Positions 1 through 14,500 of a stretch of DNA of 64,000 nt are shown in pieces. The notes beneath the pieces were generated by a model that did not search any database, was not told where the DNA came from, and saw only the letters and a list, made by a program, of their open reading frames with translations. The position numbers were made by a program, and so were the translations under genes. Origin of the DNA: Rotaria macrura (taxonomy: Eukaryota > Rotifera > Eurotatoria > Philodinida > Philodinidae); NCBI GenBank assembly GCA_900239685.1, contig OENT01000269.1:1-64000 (forward strand). Direction: 5' to 3'. Position 1 is the first letter of the stretch. Every line of letters starts with the position of its first letter.

Positions 1-3000
1 GGATATTGTTGCACCTTTTCACCACGATGCCACCCAATTTTGATTCCGTTGGAATGAAAATATTGTGGAGTTCAATGAGACGCATTTCTGAGAGAGTTCC
101 ACGATTGGTCACAACTACTCTGGAGTCCCAGGTGAATGAATCCCATACCGAATCCGATCGTATCCGATGAAATCTAATGGGAATCCGGGTTGTGGAAACA
201 GTAACGGAACCGACGGAAGAAACCTATTTTCTTATTTGAGTACGAATTAGCATCTAAACCCAACAGTAGAGTCCTGTCTGATCACACGATGAAATCCAAT
301 CGGATTCCGATAGTAGGATTGGATAAAATCCTACACAGGGATCCGAAACAGGAATTGTAACCAGTAATCCGGTGGGATTTCGTCAGACAAGAGAAACTCT
401 GATAGAAACATGATCGGATGCCTGTCGGATCCGATCGGATCCAATGGTCGGAATAATTCTCCTGGGGTGTACCGTCGAGCAAAATCACTCGTTTCAAAGT
501 CGAAAATTGAGAGGTGCTCATAAAGATCGTTGAATATTGACACTAAGCAACCTACAGGGAAAGTTATCAAATAAACTAGATTGAAGAGAAACTCAAACTG
601 TGTACGACTGAATTGTAGGAAAAATCCTACAGGCGTTTATAAGAGTATACAGTTGAATGAGAACGTTCCCAAGGCCTATATTGTCTTTGAACCAGTATAC
701 CGACTCTTCAGAGAACAAACTATGGTGAAAATACGATGTGCCATATACTGTTCGATGCAGCGTGAAGTGCTCTACAAAACCATGTCTGATATATTTCAAA
801 ATATGCGTAGTCGTCAAATTTGACGGGGTCATTCCTATTAAATATGGGGAAACGGTATGTTTCATATTTTTGTTTCGCGTTTCGTCAAATCAAAAACGGG
901 AAGGAAGCGTGATATTGCTCGTTGTAGAGCGAACAGTTTTCTACAAAACTGTGTATGTGGCTATGTCTGGGAATTCCAAATTTCCAATCTTTTTCTCATT
1001 AAATAATGGTACCCTATGATGTAGGGGGTAGGTTGTATGTATGAAAAATTAATACATAGGATGCATCAAGAGAGCCATAGTCTATTATAGCTGAAATGTA
1101 CCCAAGACCAGTAGCAATCGAATGATATATAATATGTATATGTAATTCATTGTTTTTCAATTTGTATCAATGAATTCATTTTTTCGAAAAATCATAATTT
1201 TTGTGATTTATGTAAAAAACCTCTAAAATTTCACCTTCGATATCTTACTTGTATTATTGAAATCAGGAAAACTGCTATTATAGAATATCTTAGATATTCA
1301 TAGTCTGCAACTGCTGAAAGTTTCATTCGATTTGGAAAACGTTGTGGATTTTGTGGTAGAGACCCCATGGAAATACCCACCTGAAATGATTGTGATTCAT
1401 TTACATTTATTAAAAAAATGTAAGAAACGCGTATTTGACTTTCAGCAAAACCAGAACATTCAAGCGTGCTTTTATTCCTGAGTAGTTCCGGACTTAAAAA
1501 TCCCGTGACTTTAAATGCTCTATTAGGGAATTTTTCGACATTTTCACATGGTGAAAGTAAAAATTTGGCGCCATGTACACATCTCTTGCGTTGTTTTGAT
1601 CAATTTAAATGGATCTCAATCATTGTTTCAGTTTAGTGCGTTTCTAAATTCTTGTCTACTTGGACAGTGCACATTAACAAGTCAGTGATATGCGAGGCAC
1701 ATGCGATAAAACTTCAGCAAATATTAAATATTTTGTTAACATGAATGTGATTTCATTTAAATCTATCGGTTTCCATCGATACTAATATTGATTATGGTCA
1801 AGTTCTCAACAGAATTCAGTCAGTATCTTAAATCTCAATGAAAATTTTCTTTTCAACAAAATACGTTTAGTGCTCAAAGAAGAAATGCATAGCTGAGAAT
1901 CTCATCTAGGCTTTTTCTTGTTCGAATGATCCGAGTCTGGTAAGAGTCGATTCATTTTAAATTGAGTTCTCATATAACAATCCTATTATTTATGATATTC
2001 AATATTTCATGAAATTGAAACCATCAGAGTCATATTTACGTATGAGTGAAGTCTAGTGTGATGTCTTCTAGATCCCCAGACATATAATCATTGTTGTATA
2101 AAAATCGATATTTTATATTGAAACTAATTTGATTAGTTAACAACAAACTGATGATAGATGTCTAATTTTTAAGTCCATGCATGATTGTCGACATAAAGAA
2201 TTCAATAAAAACATCACGCAATGTGAGTCATAAGAAATTGATGTAATTAACAAAGAAAACGTTTTTTACTATGAACTCTAATAAATTTTGATTATTTTCT
2301 TTTCCCATTAAATAGTGTTTACAAGAGTATAAATAAATGTAGGCCATCGATGTTACAATGACTTGTACTCATTTATAAAAATGAAGAAATTCAATCAATA
2401 GAGAGTATTAAATGATTAATTCAAAGTATTATTAGATGCGCATGTACTTCTTTCAAGGCACGTGTTTACAAAATGCTGATTTTCATAAAAAAACATCGAA
2501 CTTGGTGCAGATATTTTTCTATAAGTACATGAATCAATGTATTTTATGCAATATTGTTTTAGTGTCATTTTTCAATGACCTTCATCATTTTGTCCTTGAC
2601 GGAATTTTTTTTGGAAAAAAAAGTACAAACGTCAAATGAATTTTTCTGCTCATGGTTTTGTCTACTTGCACATTTCAGATGTCTCAAAATAGCACTATTT
2701 TATTATCTCAATAAATTTATTTTGCTTAGAAAAGCATGCAACTATGTATCGCCTGATGAATATTATTTTCTTTTTCTGAATAAACTCCTACGACTAGATT
2801 AAAATCGACATCTATAATTAGATGATTGTTTTTCGACGTGTTGAACTTATTATTTTTCTTGGCATAAAACTAAGAATTTCAATAGAAAGCGGTATTATCG
2901 AGTAACATGCTTTCTTTTTTTACATCATATAGAAAGAAAAGAAAATCTAAAACATATTGAATGAACGTCACCAGAGTACTATCAGTTAGCAAATAAGTTC

Positions 3001-6000
3001 CATTTGTTGATATTTGTTGAAGATGTCAAATTATAACGTTGAAAACTTTGTCGTAGTCTCTCGACTACAATGCTAACACAATTCGGAAAATTCCACGCCA
3101 TTTGCATGTACATGTTACTGTATCTATTTTGACGGGAAGAGACCTTGACATCTACTACAAAGCGATAGATAATTATGTTTTCAATAGTGTCAATTACACT
3201 ATAAAAATGATTAAAAAAAAGAAGTCTTATTGTCACGTTCATGGTGTTACATTCTTTGCATTAATGATGTCATAAAATGAATAAGAAATCGAATAAAGTA
3301 TTGACATTCATTGTCTTTCAATCGAACGATGTTGAAAGTAAAAATTAGGATGGTGTCGTCTCGGAATAAATATGAAATAAAGAGCGGCACAAACATAATC
3401 AAATTTAAGGAACACGAGGTGGGCAGGGATCGGTAGGGCGTAAAATTTAAAAAGCAGTGATTCTTAACGCCTTAAACTCCGTCTTTCCCATGTTTTTTAT
3501 GTATCCGATCAAACGATAGAGCTAACTTCTTCTTCTTTGTAATCGTATATAATTTGTTCTTATCATGTTCTCATAAACAAAAACCATATAGCACAAAAGA
3601 AAAGTAGTGTTCAAAAGTAACTTGCTCCTTTCTATGTAATTACTGCACCAAATGTCCTTTTCTTTTATCTTTTTGGTCGATGAGTTTTGAAAAGATTCTT
3701 CATTTGTTAATGAATTGATGACCGGGTTCCTTTTTTTTGTTGAGAAATATACAATCCCAAATTGACGCATAATATTAAGTGCAATAACATGAGAGAGAAA
3801 AAAAATGCAAACGTTCACGCAGTATCCTCACCATATTTGTATGCATTAGTTAAAAATATCTTGCCGACAACTACTTTATGACAGTTCACAGTCGTGTTAA
3901 AATTGTTTTTCTTTTAATTTAATGAGTTCGAAAAAGTTGAAGTAACCATCATTGAACAAGATAGTTTCAATGAGTCTATGCAAATTCCATAGATTCTTGT
4001 CTAATGATATGATGCCTTTGATTGAGTTGAGAAAAAAATTGATGATTTATAAGTACTGATGTTCTAATCTAGTCTCATTGACGAATAAGAAACGATTATA
4101 AAATGATACACTATTTGAAAGAGACTAAAGTTTGCTACTATTTGTTAATGAAACATTCATTTCAAAGGATGTTTGTCGAAGCATAATGAGAAATAATATT
4201 TTCTAAAATGATGTCTCAATCTCACTGAGAGTGTCGATCCATTATGACGAGATTCCTCTTGATACTTAATTAATTACGTCATTGCATTTATAAACGTATA
4301 ACAAAAATAGATTATATCTGATTCTCAACAAAATAAATCACTATCTTCTACCGAAAATAACTTTTCATTTTACCATCCATCTGTGATTGAGAAATCGAGA
4401 TAAGAATTCAATGACGTGAATCCAGTTGGTTTTGAATTATATCTATTGTATATTAAAAGTTATGTTTCTATTAATATAAATAACTTTGAATTGCGTACAA
4501 TAGATTTCATATATAGATATTTATTGACTCAAATATATATACTATAAAACAAAGAATAATACACTGTAATATACGATTGTTTAGTCTAATGACTAGATTG
4601 GTATTGTTCATGAATTCAATCGATCTTCACTTGACAACATGACGATTTCATAACATATAACAGTGATTTGTTCTCCTTTTTTAGATTTGCTGAGTTCTCA
4701 ATCGAAATGAATAAGGTGTTTTTCTCTCTGACTGCATACATCATTATAATTAATTCTTATTCAATTACACGCATTTTTGAAGTTTTTGTTTCAATTTATT
4801 TTCGTCATGATATACTTAAGTTTCTGTACTAATATGTTGCTAATCATAGAAAAGGTGAAGGGAATTGTCTTTTGAAAGATCAGCCATATATGACTAATTT
4901 GCTCTTCTTGTGACTTTTCATTATTTCTCCGTTTTCTTTCTTTGTTCTCCCACTTCTTCACCATGGTTTTAACCTATTTATTCCATGACAGTATTCATTT
5001 ACTTTCATTTTAACGTAACTGTTGATTAAAAAATAATAATCTCCTACTGTCTTTTCTTGTGTAAAACATGACAGTCACAGCCATGGTTTATATTTATGAT
5101 ATCTGTACATAATGAATTCATGATATGATGTATTTTTAATAGAAAGACACGCAGAAAGAAAGTGCACTGATATTACAATATTGAATGTATCATCAACATC
5201 ATCATGTTTGATTGTAGAGACCAATCGACTTTGATGAATTATTTCACACTCATCGAATTTTGTTACTTTTAAGATATATGAATCGTGGACTAGACTATTT
5301 CATAAATTCTAAGCATTTAATGATAAAATATGACCTTGTGAAAAAAAAATAATTTATATTCAGAGAAATAAATGCACGTGATGTTACCATTTATTTTCAC
5401 GTGATGGCAAACATCAACATTGAACATCTTTTAACTATTTCAAATAGTTTAATATGAGAAAAGTGATTCAATATTTGTATTACATTTAAAAACGAGTTGA
5501 TACTGTTCATGCTGTCATTACGATATATGATTTACTACGATTAAATCCTTGAAAATACACCACGAACAAAGAAATCTTCAAGCAACATCAGTACTAGATC
5601 ACAACCATAAAAATACATGGAAAATTCTAATTTTAATAATAGGATTAGATCTTCAGATGTCTGTTGAAATTAGAGCATATACAGACCGAAACAGGACAAA
5701 AATCAACAGTTTACTTTCTCGTTTGAGATCTTATGATGAAATGGTATAAATTTACAAAGATACCTCGTATTTAATGAACGTATGAATATCCTGTTTCATT
5801 GTTTTTTTGAAAGTTGACTAGAGGAGCTGGCTTGTTACTACTAATTTTTCATGAACGATAGTAAGAAATAAATGTAGTCGAGTCAATGCACTTAGTGTAT
5901 TTCATCATGTCTAAGTGAACCATTTTAAAAATGCGTCTAACCTTGAGACATGAGGACATTATATTTCATATATAAATTGCAGGTGCATTGTTGTTGTAGA

Positions 6001-7000
6001 ACTAAACTAACGAGAGAAATAACTATGCAAAAATCAAAGATACTTTATTAGTTAATAAACTTGTTTTGCTAGTCTATTATGATACAAAAGAATACATATA
6101 TATGAACGTCGTCATAGTGATCAAAGTTTGAACATTTTTAATGAAGTAAGTTGTATGAACTTGAGGATCTGAGATTTTCATACTGACATTCATATATTTA
6201 TCACTAAGAAAGAATATATATATATATATTTTGAGTCATTCCGACGTCCAAATAGTAGTAATATCACAAACATTTTGACGTTTGTTCATTCAAATCAAAA
6301 GTTGAATTGTTTTTCACCTTCTTTACACAAATACGATTATAATAAAATGCCGATACCTAAAGAAACAGACAATCTTCTTTAATGCTTAGGATTCTTTTTT
6401 CGAAAGAGATTTTTTGCCGTCTTTTCAAGTGGAAGAAGAGTAGATAATAATGGTTCAGCAAAGACAAGTAACAGATACTTGTTTAACATACTTCTCATTT
6501 AGAAAACGTGTATACAGCACAACAACGGCAGAAAAAAAACTTCATCCCTTTTTTAACAAGCAAACATTAAATTAAGATCCATAGACATTTTCGAAACTAA
6601 CGACTTGATAACTCTATACGTGTCAGGTAAGGATAAACCCTTGAGATTAGATTCTTGGCATTTTTTTGTTTCTGAGACTGATGGTGCATAGAGTAGAACG
6701 TGTAAAATAATGTATTGTTATCTTTGATATTTTCTTGACTACAATAAATTATTTAGTTTATAATCAAGGTTCACGATAAAACAGAGAAGAAATGTAGAGC
6801 CTATATTCATACTATTCAAAACAACGTATAAGGAAGTAATATAATGTTACTTGAGAATGAAGAGAAAGAAAAAAAAGAAGAGAAAAAAATAGTAATGTCA
6901 CTGTCGTACCTTAGGAGTGCAATTGCGTGCATTTATTGTTACAAATAGAAAGACAAAAGCGGGTGCGTCATATCAAAAAGTAACTCGATAAAACAGTTGT
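1..7000. other. Gene-poor stretch, no convincing gene
   Basis: I see no coding exon with recognisable protein similarity or a sensible splice chain on either strand. The short open frames here have low-complexity, AT-driven composition (many F, I, Y, K) and overlap in several frames. Positions about 130-460 are richer in GC and carry many GGATCC, ATCCGAT and GGATTCC words (listed separately). A short AT dinucleotide run lies near 6217-6230. The remainder is AT-rich sequence that may contain promoter elements for the nuclear receptor starting at 7001. Confidence 0.6.
130..460. repeat. Degenerate GGATCC/ATCCGAT-rich patch
   Basis: This segment stands out from the AT-rich background by repeated short words such as GGATCCGAT, CGGATTCC and ATCCGATCG, including an inverted CGGATCCGATCGGATCC stretch near 425-442. 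The words resemble those flanking the minisatellite at 29.30-29.42 kb. The copies are too diverged to define a unit length by eye, so this could be an eroded repeat or simple-sequence relic. Confidence 0.35.
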
Positions 7001-8537
7001 ATGGAAAATAGTCCATCACATACAACGAATACTGTTGTGAGGTGCATGACAGCGAACTCGCGTACATTATGTGTAGTATGTGAAGCAAGTGCTATCGGTA
7101 TGTAAATTTGATATCAGGTTTTTTTTACAATTCTTAATTTCAATCCGTTTTGTTCCTTCACTGATAGGACGAAATTTTGATGCGTATACGTGCTTATCTT
7201 GTAAAGGTAATTATTGTGATTTTTATGTTGTTTTTTTCTTGATAGTACGAAAAAAAACAATATGGGCCTTTGTATATCGATGACTCAAATGATGAAATGA
7301 ATAATTTCAATAATAGAAATTTATCAATGATAGTTTTAAGTTCGAATAACAGAAAAATGAAATATTTGATTTGTTCTTATTTTTATTTTTAAGCGTTTTT
7401 TCGTCGCAATGCCTATAATGAACATGTAAGTCTATGTCATATTGTATTTATGAATAAGAAATTTTGAGAATCAATTTTTCGTCTTTCTTTCAAGCTTCTT
7501 TATACATGTCGAGTGTTGAATAGATGTGAAATTACAGTTGCAACAAGACGACATTGCTCAGCTTGTCGTCTTAGCAAATGTTTTCGAAAAGGAATGAAAA
7601 AAGAACTTATTCGTAGTTTGACAGCTATTGGTCGAGCTACATCTGGAATGATGATAAGTAGACATTATCATGAACAACAAACACCAATTTTAACAACTGT
7701 AAGTTTCTTCTAATGTGGATATAAAATTCTATCTTTTACCAAACTATAACACATTTGAAGATGAATTTTATGCCTATAAATGATGAATCAACACTATTAT
7801 TTGATGATTGGAATTTAATAACAAATATTCGCAATGTTTATGAAGATTATTGTATTGAACCATTTCTTGCTTCACATGAAAAAATTCCTCTTACACTTAC
7901 ACCACAACCATATCGTACACGTATTAAAATACAACGTTTCATTGATATTCGTCAAAAATATCTTGATGTGATCATTTCATTCATTCATCATATACTTCAA
8001 TACAATAATAAATTCATTGAAAATAATTATGAATACATAAGAGATAATTTTAGAACAGTCTTATCATTAAATACATGTATGTTAATGAAATCGAATGTAC
8101 TGAAATGTTTTCCATGGGAACATGATCGAATTTTATTTGAAACAATTCTAACAGAAAATCTTATTCAACGTTTAGAAAAACATATATATTCCTATCAAAC
8201 ATTATCACCGTATGATCCACTCATTATAAAATTCTTTCTTATCATTCTTGTTTTAACACATGGCATTTCTCCACTATTCAAAAAAGTGCAATATACTTCA
8301 AATGATTTCATTCCATTTTCAAGAGAAGTATTTTTTATTCAAGACTCTTATTTAACTCTGCTTTGGAAATATGTAGTATACAGATTGGGTTATCATGATT
8401 CAATCAAGTATTCAATAAGATTTATTCAATATTTTCTTCGCCGACAAACACTTGAAGCTGACATAACCGATATAATACAACGACGAGATGATCATGGTCA
8501 ACTTGCACAACTCATGGAAACAACAATTAAACTGTAG
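7001..8537 (+). CDS. Nuclear hormone receptor-like protein, 382 aa, 5 exons
   Basis: Exons 7001-7097, 7168-7206, 7394-7425, 7495-7698 and 7761-8537 join in frame through GT..AG introns of 70, 187, 69 and 62 bp. The protein begins with a C4 nuclear-receptor DNA-binding domain. Cysteines 24, 27, 41 and 44 form the first zinc module, with the P-box segment CLSCKAFFRR. Cysteines 61, 67, 77 and 80 form the second, ending SACRLSKCFRKGM. Spacing (x2, x13, x2, x16, x5, x9, x2) fits the family apart from one extra residue between the modules. The remaining ~260 residues are helical and probably a diverged ligand-binding domain; no activation helix was recognised. The N-terminal A/B region is only about 23 residues. 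The start at 7001 is the first ATG after an in-frame stop at 6989. The receptor would bind DNA as a transcription factor; ligand unknown. The family call is firm; the subfamily is not assignable. Confidence 0.88.
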
Positions 8538-11500
8538 AGAAAACCGTTGACTGTTTACATCGATCGACATTTGCGCATAGGATCAAACAAATGTTTTCTT
8601 TGTTTTTTATCATTAAATATTTGATGACAGACATCTGTGAATTGCAACAAAATAAGAAACATCATCTAATGAAAGTACATTGACAAAAACATATTCATTG
8701 AATGATTTATAATATGTATGTCAAATATTTAATAAATATATTGAATATCCAAATCACTGTTATACATGATTATGGAAAGTATAGTTATCTAGTTCTTTAT
8801 TGTTAATTTCAACAAGAACTGAAATTCATTGGCAAAAATTCGTCTCACTTGAACTATCATTTTCTGACAAGCCTTTATTCAATAATAGATGATAGTTTAA
8901 GCTGTCTTCGTCTAAAATCTTGATTGTTTTTCCTAATGATTCTCTGAGAGATTTCTTAGTCTAAGCAATTATTTACGATTTACACAGATTATACAGAATG
9001 TCGCTCTAAGAACTACTATAATTAGGACATTTCAACTAGAACATATCATCACTGTGAAATACAGACACGCATCTGTTGCATGATTTGAAATAGAAAAATA
9101 TGACTGTTTTGTTCCTAGCAACTCAAACACGTTCTATCAACAAATTATTAAAAAAAGACGTTTCCTCTGTTAAAATTTTTGCAATACTGAAAAATGATCA
9201 CTAAGAAAGAAACCTAGACCAAGTGTCTATGATCATATTCAGTATAAGCATGATTGATTTCATCTATTGATTAAATCGATTAGTAGATAATTGTTCGTCG
9301 CACAATGAAATTTATTTTTAACTTCAAATATTTTCTTCGCATGGTACGATCTTGTACTTTAAAGGCTAAAGAAGCCTTTGAATTCAAGAACAATACAAGT
9401 ACTTTTTATATGGATTTATCAAACAGTATTCTAGATTAAAAATCGTGTCGTCTCTAAGCAAATATTTTTTGCTCTACAATTGCATATGTTAAAACATTCA
9501 CACACTAGAAAATAGATGATAAATAATTAACAGATTATCATAGCAAGTTTCACTAACCTACAAATACGAATAAACATTTCTAACATGCAAGATTATTAAG
9601 TCATTTAATAGAATATCTAGAAGAATTGACACCGTCATTGTTTCGCAATGTAGTATTCGATGAAAATTCTTTTACTGTTTCACTCAAGTGATGCATCGAC
9701 TAAATTCATCATGATACTTTATTATAGCAAACTAAGATTGTTTTCATTTGGAAAGTTTATGTTTATTCCAAAAGTATGTAAGATTTCTGAATAGTTTTTA
9801 ATTAAGCCCTATTATTACCCTAAAAAAAAATAAAAATGATATGTTCATAAATAGTTCATCATTAAATAGACAGTTGTTTGAAGCCATGAATATCCTCTAG
9901 TTTTTATCTTTGTGAAAGTTATGAAGAAGTCGTATAAAAAGCTGTTTCTTTGAAAAGTTTTTCGAAACTAATCACAAAACTTATTTATAAAATTAAGACC
10001 CATATAGAGAGAATTGAATCGATAACCAAGCAGTATTCTGATAATGATTTTTAATCTATTTTTTCATTTCTGTATTCTAAAACTATCGTGAAAGTTTCAA
10101 TTGATTGATATGTACGCGTTACGAAAATTGCTAAACCTTTTACAGTTCCTCATGGATTTATTATTAAGATGTTTTTTAAAACTTGATAATAAATTATCAA
10201 ACTTGTAAAAATAATTATGGAGACATGACAGAACATTGATATTTTGAAAAACATCTGCTTCTATGATCAAGTTTCATTTAGAATGCTTCAACATGTTTAA
10301 GTATGAAAATCCCAAATGAGAGCACCATCTGATACTGCTCATTGACTATATAGTTAACTATGGCACGAGTATGTGCCGTTGATTATAATTTATTTTCTCA
10401 ATCATCATTAAATTCTTTTAACGGTCATTTTTTTTACTCAAATCATAAAAAGTTTTCCGAGCATTATCGATAAACAACGCAAGGAAGTTCAACAATCTGA
10501 TTCAAATATTAAATTTTGTGAATTGATAAAAACATTGTCATTCACGTGAACCAGTTTCAAATCTGAGGATAGAGAAAGAACGTTTGATTGATTAGAAATT
10601 CATCATTGAATCCATAATAAATTGAAGAAAGTTCAATAGTACAATATCACGACGAGTTCGTTTACAGTTAGATAATATATTTTATCGAACTTCGTCAAAA
10701 TCAAGCGAACTATTACGAAAGATCGAAGTTTTCCATCTACATGAAAATCAAATAGAAACCGATAATCTACTTTTTTCATGCGAGTTTTATTCTAAATTCT
10801 AAGTAATTGATCAATCAAATGATTATTTTGTATTCAAACGAATGGTCTCTAGATTTTCTACAAGATTATCATTAGTTTCAAATCAATTGGATTGTGGGAT
10901 AGAGATAAGATAAGACATTACACAAATATCATGAAGCTCAGACATCAATCTTTCAATACTACTGTTCACGAATAGAACAGAAAACTCGTCAAACATTATC
11001 TCTTCTGTTCAATTTATTCATTATTGAAAATGATGTTGTCAATACGTGAAGAAATTTGATAACATACAATGCAAGAGACTCCGTCAAATTAGTAACAAAC
11101 GTGTTTTTTCATAGAAAAAGATGACACAATCGATTTTATCAACATTTAGGCGTGACCGAATGCAGAAAAGAGCATTAAGAAAAAGGAATTTTTTCTCAGT
11201 TGGTTCCTAGGGAAAAATATTTACATTGAAGAATTCATGAAAATCAACGTGTGACTGGATATCCACAGTTCTACAAATGAAATTTCAATGCAGCATGACT
11301 TTCGTTCAGTCAGATTGTATTGACTCTTTGAATGTTGTAATGATGGATCTACTTAGTGACGCCACTTCTATATTGTTTAGAACAAAGTCCTAATCATTTC
11401 AGTCAAGCGCATATCGTCTGATTCATTTAAATTGCATATTATTGTTTTTAGTAAGATCGACTGAGTAAAATCAATCAAAGGAGTTTCGTTCACTTAACCT

Positions 11501-14500
11501 TAAAATTTTAAAGATGATTAACTCAAAGATATTGATTTAAGACACTTTTTTTTGATTTTCTCATCGTCATAAAACTTTTACGCAGTATTTTACCTGGTAT
11601 TTTTCAACATCTCAGAAGACTTTCACAAACTACGATTTCAAATGTTTGCCTTTCGATTGACCCATGCAACAAGTTTAAGTTACTCAATACTTTATTTAGT
11701 TCAATCTCCTTGATATTCTTCCACGACGAATTTGAATATTGTGATTATTTTATTTTCATTAGTTTAATTCCGTTTACGAATGTTTCGTAAGAATTAGTTT
11801 TCTTCTGCAATGTATTTAATTTTACAATTCACAAAATAGAACAACAAATGACGAGTGCATGATAGTTTTATGAACTTCTTCTTTGCTTTCCTTACTATAC
11901 TGGTACAAGAGCAGATGAACGATAAACTACTCCGTTTATTTTACCGTTTTGTTCTTCTTCCGTACCGCGGTATGGTAAGTAAAGATAAGAAGACGTTTAT
12001 TAAACTATAATGCTCTCATCATTTTTTGTTTCTGTTAAAATTGAACATACTCAAGAATAAAGCTGATGATTTCGAAACATTTGTAAACTTAATTAAATCT
12101 TTGTAAATATATACAATAATTAATCAAAAGATTCAAGCTCGTCTTGGAAGAGTATCGAGGAAACTAAATTAATCACAATAACCGTTCAATTAAATTTAAA
12201 ACAATATTATTCAACAATTAAGTAACTTGAATGGATATCTAAAACATGATAGGAAATATTGTAATGCCCCTAAATGAAGTCCAGCATGGTTGGCCAATCG
12301 AAGATTCGATTTTACATTTATCACGAGTAAGATTGAAAAAAACGATCGAAAGTGCATCAACAGTTATTATTAACACATGTATCCAGAGAATGAATACGAA
12401 CTTATAAGCTTGCGAACAATTAAGATTGAAATAGCAAGCGACGAGAAGCTTCGAGGGATTCACGGAACTCTGTCCTACCAGCGCACAGTGGAGAGCCAGG
12501 CGGACATGTACGAAAGTTTTATTTTAGGGGATAGGTATATAGCAATGAATACATATATGTTTGATCTATATTTCCATGAAATAGTGCCTTGGAAGGTTTA
12601 ACAGAATCCAAAGAAAACGCACACGTAGACTTTAGACCCCAAACCACCGTAAATTGAGAAAACCGTTTTTTTCTCGCATGCAGCACAATATTTGAATATC
12701 TGAGAATAGAACTAAAGAGTTGTCCGATTGCCAGCTGTATTTTTGGAAAAAATATCTTTCATAAATTCAAGATAAAATAGAAAACTTTCTTTTAACATGG
12801 TCAGAACCAGTATGAAAATATGCTGTTACATATTTTGTGAACGCTTTGAATATATAGAGTCCGATCAAGCTCAAACGTTTACCGGGGACGCCCATAGAGG
12901 TACCCTATTGATGATAGTAGTGTCAACTCCTGAAATAGCTTTTAGACTTTTTATGGGTTTTCTAGAAAACCCAGTTTTTAACAAAACTCCTTATTTTTTT
13001 CATTCATACTGCACCTAGACAAAAACCAAGGTAATAATTGGAATTAGTTTGTCGAGCTGCGTCGAATGATATAATTCTCAAGGTATTTTTCTTAGAAAAC
13101 ATCTCCCGAAATAATATGGGCAGGGTACTGAAGGCATATTTTTTCGTGAACAATAATTCTTTTTAAAAAGAAGCTCTTACTTCTCAAATATGATTTCCTG
13201 GGTGACATACGATCATTTCTGAACAAGTTACTCGATTTCAAGCTGCTTATAAAAAAATCGCTAAATATTCTGGGAACCCTCGAACATTTTTTGTGGGAAA
13301 ATATTTTTTTGCAAACAACGCTTAATTCTTTAAAAATGGTTTCCTGAAAGATATGGGATCGTTTCGTAGCAAATAAAAACTGTTTCTGAGCAAAAAGATT
13401 GCATGTCCACCTGCCAATACGAAAGCTCCCCACTATCCAGCGGTTTTTATGATAATGAACATTATGCCGATACAGACGGCATCGAGTCTCTATAGCTCGA
13501 ATGCTAATGAATACTCTAAGCGATAATCATTTTTCATACAGAATGCTTCTAGGTTGGATTTATAGCGCTTGATTAAGGATGAATCTAAAGATTCTTGCAT
13601 CATATTTCTCGATGAAAAATAAGTGTTTATATTGAACGAATGTAAGGATTCAAAATGTTTTATGTATTGATTTGATGATGATGAAAATCTACCGGAGGTT
13701 CACAAATCCTAAATTACACAACATTTTAGAATAGCATATGTGATATCTGTTATATTCTTTCATGTCATTCATTTTCTGAAGAACACCACGGGAATCCTGT
13801 AAGTTATATTTATTTTCTTTTTGATTTTTTAGAAATTAATTGACCAGTGAAATCAGAGACAATTTCTAATTCGTGTGCCAAAGCAATCTCTCACATTTAC
13901 AAACGTATATCTACCTTGAGAGTGTGTCACTTCTATACTACTTTCTTCCCTTCCGACACGTAGCCACATACTTTGAATCAGATGAGTTTAGATTAAAAAT
14001 ATTTCCATACAAGTGTTACGGTTAATGACTTCAGTTGCATGTCAATCTCAATGGTTTGAAATCGTGTTTGACGCAAATTTATCCGTTCAAATTTGAAGTG
14101 GAACTATTTCCTTCTTCTGGATAGGCAACTCAATCAGGTATCGTGGCCATGCCTTCTGTTGATGAATGAGAAATCCTTGGCAATATTGATATCCGACTCA
14201 AGAACAGCAGTAATGCGAAGTTACAGTGAGATTCAATTCATAAAAGCATGTTTCCAATGAAAGGCAAAAATTACAAGGGAGTCGAGACAGTTCCCACGCA
14301 ATACGACTAGAAGATATTGTTTTGAAAAAATCTTATAACTATAGCTCATGGCTTTGCTGTCTTTTACAAACTAGATTTCATATCATCTGAATGGATTAGT
14401 TTGAATGTTCCAGCTACCATGCTTGAGTGACTGTTGGCTACAATGGTCAACTATAGGTATTCATCTTTCGGAATTCATGTCGGGAGCAATAAGCAATTGA

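Noticed and set aside
581..1019. Two overlapping plus-strand frames of 80 and 93 codons with a minus-strand frame over them
   Set aside because: No family motif, overlapping frames on both strands, and no splice partners; looks like chance in moderately AT-rich DNA.
12230..13440. Possible eroded transposon with frames at 12239-12601 and 13092-13433
   Set aside because: I found no terminal inverted repeats, target duplication, reverse transcriptase or transposase motifs.
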